64,000 bases of DNA from an uncultured Desulfobulbus sp. Lineage in GTDB: Bacteria; Desulfobacterota; Desulfobulbia; Desulfobulbales; Desulfobulbaceae. The position numbers and the translations under genes were made by a program. A model generated the notes under the pieces. That model was given only the letters and a program-made list of their open reading frames with translations. It was not told the DNA's origin and made no database searches. Positions 8,959 through 19,174 of this stretch are shown here, one piece after another. Positions within the stretch are counted from its first letter, which is position 1. Every line of letters starts with the position of its first letter. Where the stretch lies: NCBI RefSeq assembly GCF_963664075.1, contig NZ_OY760916.1, positions 1,490,001 to 1,554,000 of the forward strand. The letters run 5' to 3'.

Positions 8959-11900
8959 ATGGAGCCACTCAACCTGTGCTACTATTCGGCCACTGCTTCT
9001 GAAATTCCCTCGCTCTCTGAAGGTGTTCGGCTCTTTCTGGATACGGGAAATCCGATTCGAGTGCATGCACGCACCCAGGTGCAGCTCTTTGATCGCAGTC
9101 GCCAACAGGCCTTTATCAGGGAAGCCTTGCGAGCCGAAATTCTGATTATCTCCCTGCATGGCGGTCGTGCTTCATTCCCCGCCTTTGACCTGCTGGTTGA
9201 AGAGTTAGCCAAGCTCCCTGAAGAGAAACGGTCGTTGGTGCATGTTCAACCCACCAGCGGTGATGAAGACTCCATAGAGGCAGCCCAGGAACATTCAAGC
9301 GAATTTGGCAGTGAGCAATGGGATAGGATCAAGCAGTATCTTCAGTACGGTGGAACCCAGAATTTTCTGCAACTGCTTATACATCTGCAACATCGTTTGC
9401 ATCAGGGACCAACCCAGCCCCTTTTGCCCCAGCCATTACCCGATGATGGTATCTACCACCCTGATATCCCCGGCACCCCTCTCTTGGCTGACTACCTGCA
9501 AAAGCGTGTCGATCCCAAAAAAATGACTGTCGGACTCTGGTTTTATCAGACCTACTGGATCAATAACAACCTGGCTTTCATCGATGGGTTGATCCGTTCC
9601 ATCGAGGCGGCCGGTGCGAACGTGATACCGGTTTTCCACCTGCGCTACAAAGATGTCCAACGGGGTAATCGGGGCTCTGACGATGTGGTGGCCGATTACT
9701 TTATGGATGGAGACAAACCACGTATCGACGTGCTCATCAATCCGCTCATGTTTTCCCTGACCCTTGCCTCCAAGGATTTTAAAGAGCTACTTGCCACCTT
9801 GAACGTCCCGGTGATTCAAGCCATGACCTGTTCAGCCCCCCTGGCTCAGTGGACGGAATCGGTCCAGGGACTCCCCACCATGGATGTCTCTTTTTCAGCG
9901 GCACAGCCGGAATTTGACGGCAACCTGATCACGGTGCCGGTGGCCACTCGGGAACAGGAGGCCATTGATCCCATCACCGGTGCCCTGATCGCCAAATATA
10001 TGCCCATTCCCGAGCGGGTCGACAAGGTCGTTCGTCTGGCCCTGAATTGGGGCCGTCTTGGCCGTATTCCAGTGAATGAGCGTAAAATAGCCATCGTTTT
10101 TCACCATTACCCGCCCCGTAACGATCGTATCGGTTGCGCTGCCGGTTTGGATAGTTTTGCCAGTGTCAGTTCGCTGCTTGCACGCATGCAGGAGCAGGGC
10201 TACCAGATTGATCACGATTTTCCTGAAAAGGACGAACTGGCCCACAAGCTTTTGGAAAAAATGACCTGCGACCAGCGCTGGTTGCCCATGGATCAGATGG
10301 CTGCGCGTGCTGAGGCATCTGCCGGTGCCGAGCACTACCAGGGCTGGCATGCAGAACTGCCCGAACCGATCCGTGCCAAAATGACAGAGGATTGGGGGGG
10401 GATGCCGGGAGAGCTCTTTGTCCATGCAGACAAGCTCCACTTTGCAGGCATCCTCAACGGCAACGTTTTTTTGACCATCCAACCACCACGTGGCTATCTG
10501 GAACAGATCGACAAGGTCCTCCATGATCTCTATCTCTCGCCGCCCCATCATTACCTGGCCCAGTACCGCTATATCCGCGATGTGTTCAAGGCAGACGCGG
10601 TGATGCATGTGGGCAAGCATGGGTCGCTTGAGTGGCTTCCCGGTAAGGCGCTGGGGCTTTCCGAGCAGTGCTATCCGGATCTCTCCATCATGGAGCTCCC
10701 CAACATCTATCCCTATATCATCAACGATCCGGGAGAGGGGACCCAGGCTAAACGGCGCTCCTACTGCTGCATCATCGATCATCTCACTCCCGCCTTTACC
10801 AATGCCGATCTCTATGATGACCTGGCCAAGGTGCAAAACAAGGTGGCCGAGTATGCCATTGCCGCCAGTGAAGATCCCGGCAAGCTCGATATTCTCCGCC
10901 CCATGATCTGGGAGGCGGTGGTGGCAGCCAGTCTCGATCAGGACCTGGAAATTAAGAAAGATGAGGCCTTTGCTGATTTTGATGGGTTTCTGGAAAAGCT
11001 GCATGCCTATGTCGAGGAGCTGGGTGACACCATGATCAACGACGGGTTGCATACCATGGGACTCGCGCCAGCCGATGAGCGGCTGGTTGAGTTTGTGGTC
11101 CAATTGACCCGCATTGCCAACGGCTCAGTGCCCTCGCTGCGTGAGTCGTTGGTTGCAGCCATGGGGTGTGACTACGACGATGTTCTCGAGAATCGCGGAA
11201 AACGAGAAGCCCGATTTGGTAATCGGACCGGTGGCGAGGTCCTGCGGGATGCCCATAATCAGGCGCTGGCTCTGATCCATCGCTTGGCTGCCTTTGATTT
11301 CAGGCAGGCAGCCGTCACCGATCTCTGCGGAGAGATGCTCTCCGACATCCCGCTGGAGGCCCGGCTTTCCGTTCAAGCCACCCTGGACTATATTGCAGGT
11401 TCCCTGGTGCCCAATATCCGTCTCTGCAGCGAGGAGCTTGATGCCGCCCTGGCCGCCTGTGCGGGTCAGTTTGTTCGTCCCGGTCCTTCGGGCGCTCCCA
11501 GTCGGGGGCAGGCCGATATTCTCCCCACCGGTCGCAATTTTTATTCGGTTGATCCCAACAAGATCCCCAGCCCTGCAGCCTGGGAGGTCGGCGTTCGTTT
11601 GGGGGATGCCCTGATCAAGCGTTACCTCGATGAAACCGGCAAATACCCCAACTCCATCGGGATTCTGATCTACGGTACCGCCACCATGCGTTCCCGTGGA
11701 GATGACCTGGCCGAAGTGCTTTACCTCATGGGCTTGAAGCCGGTCTGGCAGAAAGGCAGCGGCAATGTCAGCGGCCTGGAGGTCATCCTTGCATCCGAAC
11801 TTGGTCGCCCCCGGCTGGATGTTGTGCCCCGTGTTTCCGGGATGTTCCGAGATTCCTTTCCCAATCTCATGGAGCTGATCGATAAGGCGGCCCAGATGGT

Positions 11901-12738
11901 GGCTGCCCTGGATGAGCCCATGGAATCTAATTTTATCCGCCGTAACGTCTATCGCGATCTCGAGGAATACCGTCAAGAGGGCTTGAGTGAAGAAGAGGCC
12001 TGGCGTGAGGCTACCTTCCGCGTCTTTGGTTGCCCTCCCGGCACTTACGGTGCCGGTGTCACCGAATTGATCGAGTCCAAACACTGGGAAACCCAGGATG
12101 ATCTTGGCAACAACTACATTCGTTACTCCAGTCATGCCTACGGCAAGGGCAGCTACGGCAAGTCCAAACCCATGGCCTATCGTCGCCAGCTCGCCAGGAT
12201 GGATGTCACCGTCAAGAACGAAGACTCCCGCGAGTACGATATGATGTCCTGCACCGATTATTACAACTACTACGGCGGCATGATTGTGGCAGTGAAAACG
12301 GTGCGGGGAACGCTTCCTTTTGCGGTCATGGGAGATAGCTCAGATCCCAAACGGGTCAAGATTCGCACCACCAACGAGGAGGCCAAGCATGTGCTCCGCT
12401 CCCGGCTGGTCAATCCCAAGTGGATCAAGGGGATGAAGCGTCACGGGTACAAGGGGGCAGGGGATATCTCCCATGTGATGGATATCGTTCTGGGCTGGGA
12501 TGCCACGGCTGAGGTGATTGACGACTGGATGTATGAGAAAATAGCTCGCACCTATGCGCTTGATCCGGAGATGCAGGAATGGATGAAGGAGGTCAATCCC
12601 TTTGCCCTGCAAAATATTCTCGATAAGCTTTTAGAGGCGATCAGCCGCGGTCTCTGGCAGGCAGAGGCGGAAATGGAGGAAGAACTCAAAAACGCCTATC
12701 TGGAGATGGAAGGTGAGGTCGAAGAATGGAGCGAATAG
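8959..12738 (+). CDS. cobN: CobN-type chelatase large subunit (second copy)
   Basis: At 1259 aa this is full length for CobN. Landmarks are DGIYHPD near residue 160, HYPPRNDRIGCAAGLDSF near 380, the core GKHGSLEWLPGK at K553-H554-G555, NDPGEGTQAKRR, ILPTGRNFYSVDP near 860 and a C-terminal KWIKGMKRHGYKGA. It sits between the corrinoid-type ABC importer and a TonB-dependent receptor whose start lies inside its last 13 bases. ChlD and ChlI motor genes follow at 14519 and 16558. CobN with ChlD/ChlI is the usual pairing in organisms without CobS/CobT. Cobalt insertion is the family function; coupling to an import system also makes metal exchange or removal conceivable. Confidence 0.92.
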   Translation: MEPLNLCYYSATASEIPSLSEGVRLFLDTGNPIRVHARTQVQLFDRSRQQAFIREALRAEILIISLHGGRASFPAFDLLVEELAKLPEEKRSLVHVQPTSGDEDSIEAAQEHSSEFGSEQWDRIKQYLQYGGTQNFLQLLIHLQHRLHQGPTQPLLPQPLPDDGIYHPDIPGTPLLADYLQKRVDPKKMTVGLWFYQTYWINNNLAFIDGLIRSIEAAGANVIPVFHLRYKDVQRGNRGSDDVVADYFMDGDKPRIDVLINPLMFSLTLASKDFKELLATLNVPVIQAMTCSAPLAQWTESVQGLPTMDVSFSAAQPEFDGNLITVPVATREQEAIDPITGALIAKYMPIPERVDKVVRLALNWGRLGRIPVNERKIAIVFHHYPPRNDRIGCAAGLDSFASVSSLLARMQEQGYQIDHDFPEKDELAHKLLEKMTCDQRWLPMDQMAARAEASAGAEHYQGWHAELPEPIRAKMTEDWGGMPGELFVHADKLHFAGILNGNVFLTIQPPRGYLEQIDKVLHDLYLSPPHHYLAQYRYIRDVFKADAVMHVGKHGSLEWLPGKALGLSEQCYPDLSIMELPNIYPYIINDPGEGTQAKRRSYCCIIDHLTPAFTNADLYDDLAKVQNKVAEYAIAASEDPGKLDILRPMIWEAVVAASLDQDLEIKKDEAFADFDGFLEKLHAYVEELGDTMINDGLHTMGLAPADERLVEFVVQLTRIANGSVPSLRESLVAAMGCDYDDVLENRGKREARFGNRTGGEVLRDAHNQALALIHRLAAFDFRQAAVTDLCGEMLSDIPLEARLSVQATLDYIAGSLVPNIRLCSEELDAALAACAGQFVRPGPSGAPSRGQADILPTGRNFYSVDPNKIPSPAAWEVGVRLGDALIKRYLDETGKYPNSIGILIYGTATMRSRGDDLAEVLYLMGLKPVWQKGSGNVSGLEVILASELGRPRLDVVPRVSGMFRDSFPNLMELIDKAAQMVAALDEPMESNFIRRNVYRDLEEYRQEGLSEEEAWREATFRVFGCPPGTYGAGVTELIESKHWETQDDLGNNYIRYSSHAYGKGSYGKSKPMAYRRQLARMDVTVKNEDSREYDMMSCTDYYNYYGGMIVAVKTVRGTLPFAVMGDSSDPKRVKIRTTNEEAKHVLRSRLVNPKWIKGMKRHGYKGAGDISHVMDIVLGWDATAEVIDDWMYEKIARTYALDPEMQEWMKEVNPFALQNILDKLLEAISRGLWQAEAEMEEELKNAYLEMEGEVEEWSE

Positions 12739-14453
12739 GGGCCAGCCGCTCCCTAGGTATCCTGCTTGCTGCCGCCGCATTCCTTCTGCTCTCTGGAGTC
12801 GGACACTGTTATGAGCAGAACGGTGCCATCGTGCTTACGGCCAAGGAAATTGCCCAGATGAAGGCCAATAAGATGGCTGATCTCCTCAACCATGTACCCG
12901 GGGTCAATGCCGGTGAAACCTCGGTGAGTATCCATGGCTCCTCCAAGGTCAGGGTCCTGGTCGATGGGCGGCCCATTAACGATCCGACCTCCTCCTACGG
13001 CGCAGTCAACTGGAGTGTGGTTGATCCCGATCAGGTCGAACGAATCGAGATCTTTCGGGGCAAGGGGGGCGTGCGCTACGGCCAGGATGCCGGTGGCGGC
13101 GTAATTCTTGTCACCACCAAAAAAATTCAGGCGGTTCATGGCTCGATTAAGACCTATGGCGGCAATCACGAAACCGGTTTTGCCAGCGCCAGTGTCCAGG
13201 GAAACCATGGATACTGGAGTGCGGAGATGGGCGGTGAGGTGGAGACGACCCAAGGGTTTAAGGTCAACAATGATAAGGACCGGCAACGCGGCAGTCTCAA
13301 ACTCGCCTACACCAGGGATGAAGACCGTGGCCTGAATCTGGGCCTTGATTTTGTTCATGTGGAAAATGGTCTTTCCGGGCAGCCCGATTACCCCACCCCC
13401 CATTCGCGTAAGGAGAGCTCCAACACCGTAATCTCTGCCCAGGCAAGAGGTTATGGCCTAACCAGCTCCACTTTTTTCAACACCGGCGAGCAGCATTCCA
13501 GCGATACCAGTCGCGGGCTGGATAAACGCCTGCGGGTGAATGAGTTGGGGCAGGATATCAGTGGTGATGTGCAAACGGGTGACTGGGGGAGGTTGAGCTA
13601 TGGCACCGGGTATCGTTTATCCCTGGCCAGCGGCACGACCTTTTCGGACCAGAGCGAGGAGGTTTTCTCGCTTTTTGTCAGCGAGAATCTGTACCGCTCG
13701 GAGAGTCCCTGGTCGCTGACCTTTGGAGTGCGGGCAAATGCCAATTCCGCCTTTGACAATGTCCTCAATCCCGAGGTCAAGCTGATTTACCGGCAGCCAG
13801 ACTGGAGCCTGAGCGCATCCTACAGCGGCAGTAACAATATTCCTTCGTTTTACCAGCGTTATAACCATACCAGTTCCACCATACCCAATCCTGATCTGGG
13901 CATGGAGACCGCGCAAAATTATTCCCTGGCGCTGGCCGTCAAGCTGCATCCGTCGCTCAGTCTGCGCACATCGCTTTTTTATAATCAGCTCAGTGATCGC
14001 ATCACCTATGTGACCGGGAGCGATGGTGTAGGACAATATGAGAATTTTGGTGATGTCACCTACCGCGGGGGCGATCTGGCCTTTACCTGGCAACCCGATG
14101 AGGCCCTCAATTTCAAGCTGGGCTACACCTATCTTCGAGCCATTGACGAGGAGACCGGGTTGTATATTTCAGCCAAGGCAGATCATACCGCAACCTTTGA
14201 CTGTACCTGGCAGCTGAGCGAGCAGTTCACCACGGTTTTTTCTTCCAAATACGTATCGGAGGTGTTTCGAGACCGCGCCAATACTCGGACGATCCCTGAA
14301 TACTGGCTGGCGAACATTCGAGCAGAATACAAAATAGGTCGTTATGCGCTCTTTACTGAAATAGAAAACATCGAAAATACAACGTATTACTACGCGGATG
14401 GTTTGCTCGGCCCCAGCCGCAGCTGGATTGCTGGTATCAGTTGGAAGATGTGA
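12726..14453 (+). CDS. Short BtuB-like TonB-dependent outer-membrane receptor
   Basis: The product is 575 aa with a signal peptide (hydrophobic to about residue 26). A plug domain holds PGVNAGETSVSIHGSSKVRVLVDGRP, broken here into VSIHGS and VLVDGRPIND, and VERIEIFRGKGGVRYG. A beta-barrel follows, ending in an aromatic C-terminal ISWKM. It is shorter than typical BtuB-class receptors (about 600-700 aa), and the TonB-box region merges with the plug start (AIVLTAKEI). Its ATG lies inside the end of cobN, 13 bases before that stop, so the two are translationally coupled. This links chelatase and outer-membrane uptake directly. Confidence 0.88.
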   Translation: MERIGASRSLGILLAAAAFLLLSGVGHCYEQNGAIVLTAKEIAQMKANKMADLLNHVPGVNAGETSVSIHGSSKVRVLVDGRPINDPTSSYGAVNWSVVDPDQVERIEIFRGKGGVRYGQDAGGGVILVTTKKIQAVHGSIKTYGGNHETGFASASVQGNHGYWSAEMGGEVETTQGFKVNNDKDRQRGSLKLAYTRDEDRGLNLGLDFVHVENGLSGQPDYPTPHSRKESSNTVISAQARGYGLTSSTFFNTGEQHSSDTSRGLDKRLRVNELGQDISGDVQTGDWGRLSYGTGYRLSLASGTTFSDQSEEVFSLFVSENLYRSESPWSLTFGVRANANSAFDNVLNPEVKLIYRQPDWSLSASYSGSNNIPSFYQRYNHTSSTIPNPDLGMETAQNYSLALAVKLHPSLSLRTSLFYNQLSDRITYVTGSDGVGQYENFGDVTYRGGDLAFTWQPDEALNFKLGYTYLRAIDEETGLYISAKADHTATFDCTWQLSEQFTTVFSSKYVSEVFRDRANTRTIPEYWLANIRAEYKIGRYALFTEIENIENTTYYYADGLLGPSRSWIAGISWKM

Positions 14454-14518
14454 TGAAATGGTGGGTTGAAAAATCCCTGCCCACCGCTGGATGAAAAGCA
14501 CGCACTGGAGAACTATCT

Positions 14519-16561
14519 ATGAAACCCGTCTATCCCCTGGCAGCCATTGTTGGTCAGGACAACTTCAAACAGGCACTCCTGTTGGCGGCGGTGAACCCCG
14601 CTGTCGGTGGTTTGCTTGTCCGGGGAGAAAAGGGGACTGCCAAGTCCACCATGGTGCGGGCCTTAGCAGCCTTACTCCCCGCAATGGAGGTGGTGGAGGG
14701 ATGTCTTAATAACTGTGACCCCCTTGAAGAATCTGTTCTTTGCCCGCAATGCAGTCATAGCTATCCGCAACTGAAGAAGACGACCACTCCTGTCCCCCTG
14801 GTTGATCTTCCCTTAAACGCAACAGAGGATAGGGTCAGTGGTGGCATCGATTTCCCTGCAACTCTGCGTGAGGGGAGAGTCATGGTCTCGGCCGGATTGC
14901 TGGCTCGCGCCCATCGTGGCCTGCTCTACATCGATGAGGTGAATCTGTTAGATGATCATATCGTCGATCTCATCCTTGATGCTGCTGCAAGTGGTCAAAA
15001 CCGGATTGAGCGCGAGGGCATCTCTTATCAGCATCCTTCACGCTTCATTCTGGTAGGGACCATGAATCCTGAAGAGGGGGAACTGCGGCCCCAGTTGTTG
15101 GACCGTTTTGGCCTCTGTCTGGAGGTCGCCGGAGCGGAAGACCCGGAGGCAAGGGTCGAGTTGATGCTGCGTCGTGAGAGTTTTGACAGCGACCCTCAAG
15201 GGTTTATCGAGCAGTACCGAGAGGAAGGAGAACAACTGGCTCGTCGCATCATCAAAGGACGGGAGCAGTTACCCAGGGTTCGCATCGGTAAAGCACTGCG
15301 AGGTTTTATTGGTGAGCTCTGCCGCGAGAAAAACGTCGCCGGTCACCGGGCCGACCTGGTGATGGAACAGGCGGCGCGAGCTTTGGCTGCGCTTTTGGGC
15401 AAGAGCGAAGTCAGTGTCGAGCACATCAGTCAGGTGGCCCCCCTGGTGTTGCTGCACCGCACGCGAGATGCCGAGCCTCCACCGCCTCCGCCCCCACCTG
15501 AACCACCCGAGGCCGAGGACAACTCCGAGCAGGAAGAGCAGCAGGAGCAGGAGCCCCAGGAGCAACCCAAGGAAAATCCTGAGAGCCAGGAAGCACCACC
15601 TCCTCCTGAGCCCGAGGAAGGTGAAGAGGAACATAATCAGGAGCCCGAGCCCCAGGAACGTGACCAGGAAGGCAAGGACCAGGACGAGGGGCAGGACGCA
15701 TCCTCAGCTCAGGACCAGGTGTTTGATATTGGTTCTACCTTTCAGGTTAAATCATTCACTGCGGCCAAAGACCGGGTGGTTCGTCGGGGCTCCGGACGGC
15801 GTTCCCGCAGCCGCATTTCGCAAAAACAGGGACGCTACGTCAAGTCCACCCTGCAGGATACCGGTGATTTTGCCCTGGATGCGACTCTAAGAGCCGCCGC
15901 TCCTTACCAGCAACAGCGAAGGTTGAACAGCGATCATCATCTTGCCGTACAGCTCAAATCCCAGGACATCCGTTCCAAGGTGCGAGAGAAAAGGGTGGGC
16001 AATTTTCTCCTGTTTGTCGTGGATGCCAGTGGCTCCATGGGAGCCCGGGGCCGTATGGCTGCCTCCAAGGGCGCAGTCATGTCGCTCTTGCTCGATGCCT
16101 ACCAGAAGCGGGATAAGGTGGCCATGATCACCTTTCGCAGGGGGGAGGCCAACGTGAACCTGCCGCCAACCACCTCGGTAGATATGGCCGGGCGCCTGCT
16201 TGCAGAGATGCCGGTGGGAGGGCGTACCCCCCTCTCGGCGGGGCTTGCCAAGAGTCATGAGCAGGTGCGTAATTATCTGATTAAAAACCCGACGGCTCAG
16301 CCCATCGTCATCTTTATCACCGATGGGAAATGCAATGTGGCTCTGGGCGAGCGAAAACCCGTTGAAGAGTCGCTCTATCTGGCAGAGGCCCTTTCCAGGG
16401 ATCAACGTATTCGCTCCATTGTCGTCGATACCGAAGAGGCTGGCCTGGTTACCTTTGGTCTGGCCCGGCGACTGGCCGGTGCCATGGAAGCCCAATATTT
16501 TAAAATAGATGACCTCAAGGCTGAGGCCCTAGTCAACATCGTGCGAGGACAACAACAATGA
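14519..16561 (+). CDS. ChlD/BchD-type chelatase subunit (AAA+ and VWA domains)
   Basis: The 680-aa product has an AAA+ domain (about 1-320) with intact Walker [10 protein letters not shown] at 36-44 and Walker [11 protein letters not shown] near 138. A proline/glutamate-rich linker covers about 322-400. A C-terminal VWA domain (about 495-680) has the MIDAS motif DASGSMG near 502 and TDGKCN near 602. Four cysteines in the AAA+ domain (C62, C66, C75, C78; CLNNC and CPQC) suggest a metal-binding insertion absent from the ChlI partner. In chelatases this subunit links the ChlI hexamer to the large subunit. It overlaps the next gene by four bases and is the only ChlD in view for four large subunits. 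Confidence 0.9.
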   Translation: MKPVYPLAAIVGQDNFKQALLLAAVNPAVGGLLVRGEKGTAKSTMVRALAALLPAMEVVEGCLNNCDPLEESVLCPQCSHSYPQLKKTTTPVPLVDLPLNATEDRVSGGIDFPATLREGRVMVSAGLLARAHRGLLYIDEVNLLDDHIVDLILDAAASGQNRIEREGISYQHPSRFILVGTMNPEEGELRPQLLDRFGLCLEVAGAEDPEARVELMLRRESFDSDPQGFIEQYREEGEQLARRIIKGREQLPRVRIGKALRGFIGELCREKNVAGHRADLVMEQAARALAALLGKSEVSVEHISQVAPLVLLHRTRDAEPPPPPPPPEPPEAEDNSEQEEQQEQEPQEQPKENPESQEAPPPPEPEEGEEEHNQEPEPQERDQEGKDQDEGQDASSAQDQVFDIGSTFQVKSFTAAKDRVVRRGSGRRSRSRISQKQGRYVKSTLQDTGDFALDATLRAAAPYQQQRRLNSDHHLAVQLKSQDIRSKVREKRVGNFLLFVVDASGSMGARGRMAASKGAVMSLLLDAYQKRDKVAMITFRRGEANVNLPPTTSVDMAGRLLAEMPVGGRTPLSAGLAKSHEQVRNYLIKNPTAQPIVIFITDGKCNVALGERKPVEESLYLAEALSRDQRIRSIVVDTEEAGLVTFGLARRLAGAMEAQYFKIDDLKAEALVNIVRGQQQ

Positions 16562-17598
16562 AAAATAGACCCATCTATCCGTTTACCGCCATCGTTGGTC
16601 AGGAAAAAATGAAACTGGCCCTGATGCTCAATGTCGTCAACCCTGGTCTCTCCGGAGTGCTTATTCGGGGGGAAAAGGGGACTGCCAAGTCTACAGCGGT
16701 TCGTGCCCTTGCCGATATCCTTCCTGAAATATCCATCTTTGCCGATGACCCCTACCAACTTGACCCTGAAGAAGAGCTCGATACCTATCACACGATCTGC
16801 AAGCTGACTCAAGGATCGCGAAAAGAGATTTTGCCCGAGGTTGTCACCCGCAAGGTTCGAGTGGTGGAGTTGCCGGTTGGCGCCACTGAAGACCGTGTGG
16901 TTGGAACCCTGGATCTGGAACACGCGCTCAAGGCCGGCGAAAAGCGCATCGAGCCAGGCATCCTCGCCCAGGCACACCGCAATATCCTTTACGTGGATGA
17001 GGTCAACCTCCTGGATGATCATGTGGTGGATGTGCTCCTTGATTCGGCAGCCATGGGGGTGAACACCATTGAGCGGGAGGGCGTTTCTTTTTCCCATCCG
17101 GCGCGGTTTACCCTGGTGGGCACCATGAATCCGGAAGAGGGCGAGTTGCGCCCCCAGCTGCTTGATCGTTTTGGTCTCTGTGTCAACATCGAGGGCATCC
17201 AGAGCGCTGAGCAGCGGGTCGCGATCATGGAACGTAGAGCTGCCTTTGACCAGGATCCAGAATCCTTTGCCCGCCAGTGGCAGGAGGAATCCAAGGTACT
17301 GGCTCAGCAACTCCAGTCTGCCAGGGAACTCTATCCCAGGGTGGAGGTAGAGCGCCCGCTGCTCTTTGAAATAGCCAAGACCTGTTTGGACGTCGGGGTG
17401 GATGGACACCGTGGTGATATCATCATGCTCAAAACCGCCAAGACCCTGGCTGCCCTTGATGGTCGTGACTCCGTGCAATCAGCAGATATAACAACCAGTG
17501 CCGAGCTGGTCCTGCCCCATCGGGTTCGTCGCCAGCCCTTGATGGAGATCGCCGATAATGTCCAGGCCCTGCGTGATCGAGCCCTGGCGGGGAAATAA
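16558..17598 (+). CDS. ChlI/BchI-type chelatase AAA+ ATPase
   Basis: The 346-aa product has Walker [11 protein letters not shown] near residue 37, Walker [17 protein letters not shown] near 145, sensor [20 protein letters not shown] near 185 and a C-terminal helical domain, the usual ChlI length and layout. It forms the ATP-driven ring that powers metal chelation by the CobN/BchH subunit. It starts at an ATGA overlap with ChlD, supporting stoichiometric production. No CobS or CobT gene is seen. Confidence 0.92.
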   Translation: MKNRPIYPFTAIVGQEKMKLALMLNVVNPGLSGVLIRGEKGTAKSTAVRALADILPEISIFADDPYQLDPEEELDTYHTICKLTQGSRKEILPEVVTRKVRVVELPVGATEDRVVGTLDLEHALKAGEKRIEPGILAQAHRNILYVDEVNLLDDHVVDVLLDSAAMGVNTIEREGVSFSHPARFTLVGTMNPEEGELRPQLLDRFGLCVNIEGIQSAEQRVAIMERRAAFDQDPESFARQWQEESKVLAQQLQSARELYPRVEVERPLLFEIAKTCLDVGVDGHRGDIIMLKTAKTLAALDGRDSVQSADITTSAELVLPHRVRRQPLMEIADNVQALRDRALAGK

Positions 17599-17600
17599 TC

Positions 17601-18440
17601 ATGATTCGCATCAAACAACTGCAAAAGCAATACGGCAAGGTCAAGGCGGTTGACTCTATTGACCTTAGGGTGGAGCCCGGGGAACTTTTTGCTTTTCTAG
17701 GTCCCAACGGTGCAGGCAAGACCACCACCATTCGCATCCTCACTGGCCTGACCCGGATCGGCAGCGGCCAGGTACAGATCGGAGGGCACGATATTGTAGC
17801 TGCCCCCCGTGAGGCCAAACGTCAGTGCGGGCTCGTGCCCCAGCATATCAACCTGGACAGTGAGCTGAGTGTGCGGGAAAATCTTGAGATTCACGGCCGT
17901 CTCTTCGGCATGAGTGCTCAGCAGCGGAACGATAAAATTGAGGAATTGCTGAGTTATGTGGAACTGCTGGACCGAATGGATTCTTTGGTGAAACAACTCT
18001 CCGGTGGCTTGAAGCGACGATTGATGATTGCCCGGGCCCTGATGCACCAGCCCAAGGTGCTCTTTCTCGATGAGCCCACTGTGGGGCTTGATCCAGCCAT
18101 TCGTCGTCGCATCTGGTCACTGATCAAACGGGTACAGCAAGATGGGACCACCATCTTTCTCACCACCCATTATATCGAAGAGGCTGAATTTCTCGCAGGC
18201 CGGGTGGCCTTTCTCGACACAGGGAGAATTGTTGCCCTGGATACGCCCCAGGCCCTGATGGAAAGCCTCGGGGAATGGGCGGTGGATCAAATGAACGGTG
18301 AGGTCATGGAGACCAACTATTATGAGAGTCGGGATAAAGCTGCTGGTTTTGCAGCAACGCAGGAGTGTGGAGTTACCCTGAGACGGGTCAATCTGGAAGA
18401 TGCGTTTTTACAGCTCACAGGGAAAAAGGTGCTCGCATGA
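17601..18440 (+). CDS. ABC-2-type exporter ATPase
   Basis: The 279-aa product has Walker A GPNGAGKTTT near residue 34, signature LSGGLKRRLMIARAL near 133 and Walker B VLFLDEPTVGLDP near 152, the DrrA/CcmA-like pattern, with a C-terminal stretch typical of drug or polysaccharide exporters. It overlaps its permease by four bases. Its substrate is unknown. Being inside the chelatase operon it may move a tetrapyrrole, a metal or a processed by-product. Confidence 0.85.
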   Translation: MIRIKQLQKQYGKVKAVDSIDLRVEPGELFAFLGPNGAGKTTTIRILTGLTRIGSGQVQIGGHDIVAAPREAKRQCGLVPQHINLDSELSVRENLEIHGRLFGMSAQQRNDKIEELLSYVELLDRMDSLVKQLSGGLKRRLMIARALMHQPKVLFLDEPTVGLDPAIRRRIWSLIKRVQQDGTTIFLTTHYIEEAEFLAGRVAFLDTGRIVALDTPQALMESLGEWAVDQMNGEVMETNYYESRDKAAGFAATQECGVTLRRVNLEDAFLQLTGKKVLA

Positions 18441-19171
18441 ATGGATTTATGGCTGTCTATCTGCGGGAGATGCTCATCCTCAAGTACCGTTTTAAACGGC
18501 AGCTTGCCGGGATGGCCGTTTCCCCGCTCTTGTACCTGATCACCTTTGGTTATGCCATGGGTGATGTCATTCAGTTTGGTGATCAATCCTATCTCCACTT
18601 CCTTATCCCCGGTCTGGTGGCCATGGCTAGTATGACTCAGTCCTTCGGCATTGCCACAGATATCAATGTCGCCCGGTTTTATTGGAAGATCTTTGAAGAG
18701 TTCCAGGCCGCTCCCATCAGCAACCTGAGTTATGTGGCCGGTGAAGTCCTCGCCGGAATGACCAGAGCTGTGCTTGGTGTGGCGGTTATTCTTGTGTTGA
18801 GCCTGCCCTTTGGGGTGGTGCTCCACTATGGGCCTCTATTTTGGCTCGCGGTGCTCGGGAACTGTTTTGTCTTTGCCTCGTTGGCTGTGGCCATGGCCAT
18901 GCTGGTGAAATCACACGCAGACCAGAGTTTGCTCACCAGTTTTATCATTACCCCCATGGCCTTTCTGGGCGGCACCTTTTTTCCCATCGAGAAACTTCCT
19001 CTCTGGGCCCAGGGGCTCCTCTCCTGTCTTCCCCTGACCCATGCCTCCCATGCCATCCGCGCCACCGCCAGTGGTAAGCCCGCGGATGGCATCGATTATC
19101 TGGTGCTGGCCGTCGTGGGGGTGGTGTTCTTTTGGCTCGCCCTCCACTCTGTCAATAAAGCCCGAGACTGA
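18437..19171 (+). CDS. ABC-2-type transporter permease
   Basis: The 244-aa product has six hydrophobic segments and the ABC-2 motif region GGTFFPIEKLPLWAQGL near residue 175, followed by LPLTHASHAIR. The start at ATG 18437 overlaps the ATPase stop. A longer upstream frame exists but would overlap the ATPase by about 70 bases without a good RBS. It partners with the ATPase before it. Confidence 0.85.
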   Translation: MNGFMAVYLREMLILKYRFKRQLAGMAVSPLLYLITFGYAMGDVIQFGDQSYLHFLIPGLVAMASMTQSFGIATDINVARFYWKIFEEFQAAPISNLSYVAGEVLAGMTRAVLGVAVILVLSLPFGVVLHYGPLFWLAVLGNCFVFASLAVAMAMLVKSHADQSLLTSFIITPMAFLGGTFFPIEKLPLWAQGLLSCLPLTHASHAIRATASGKPADGIDYLVLAVVGVVFFWLALHSVNKARD

Positions 19172-19174
19172 ACT

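Noticed and set aside
9895..11103. Long (402-codon) minus-strand frame across the second cobN, and similar ones at 11125-12135 and 28499-29335
   Set aside because: Mirror frames of high-GC coding sequence; no family motifs, and the forward genes explain the region.
15480..15700. Proline/glutamate-rich repeat in ChlD as a sequence artefact
   Set aside because: Acidic proline-rich linkers between AAA+ and VWA domains are normal in ChlD proteins.
18365..18436. Longer start for the ABC-2 permease
   Set aside because: It would overlap the ATPase by about 70 bases; the ATGA start at 18437 fits the operon.
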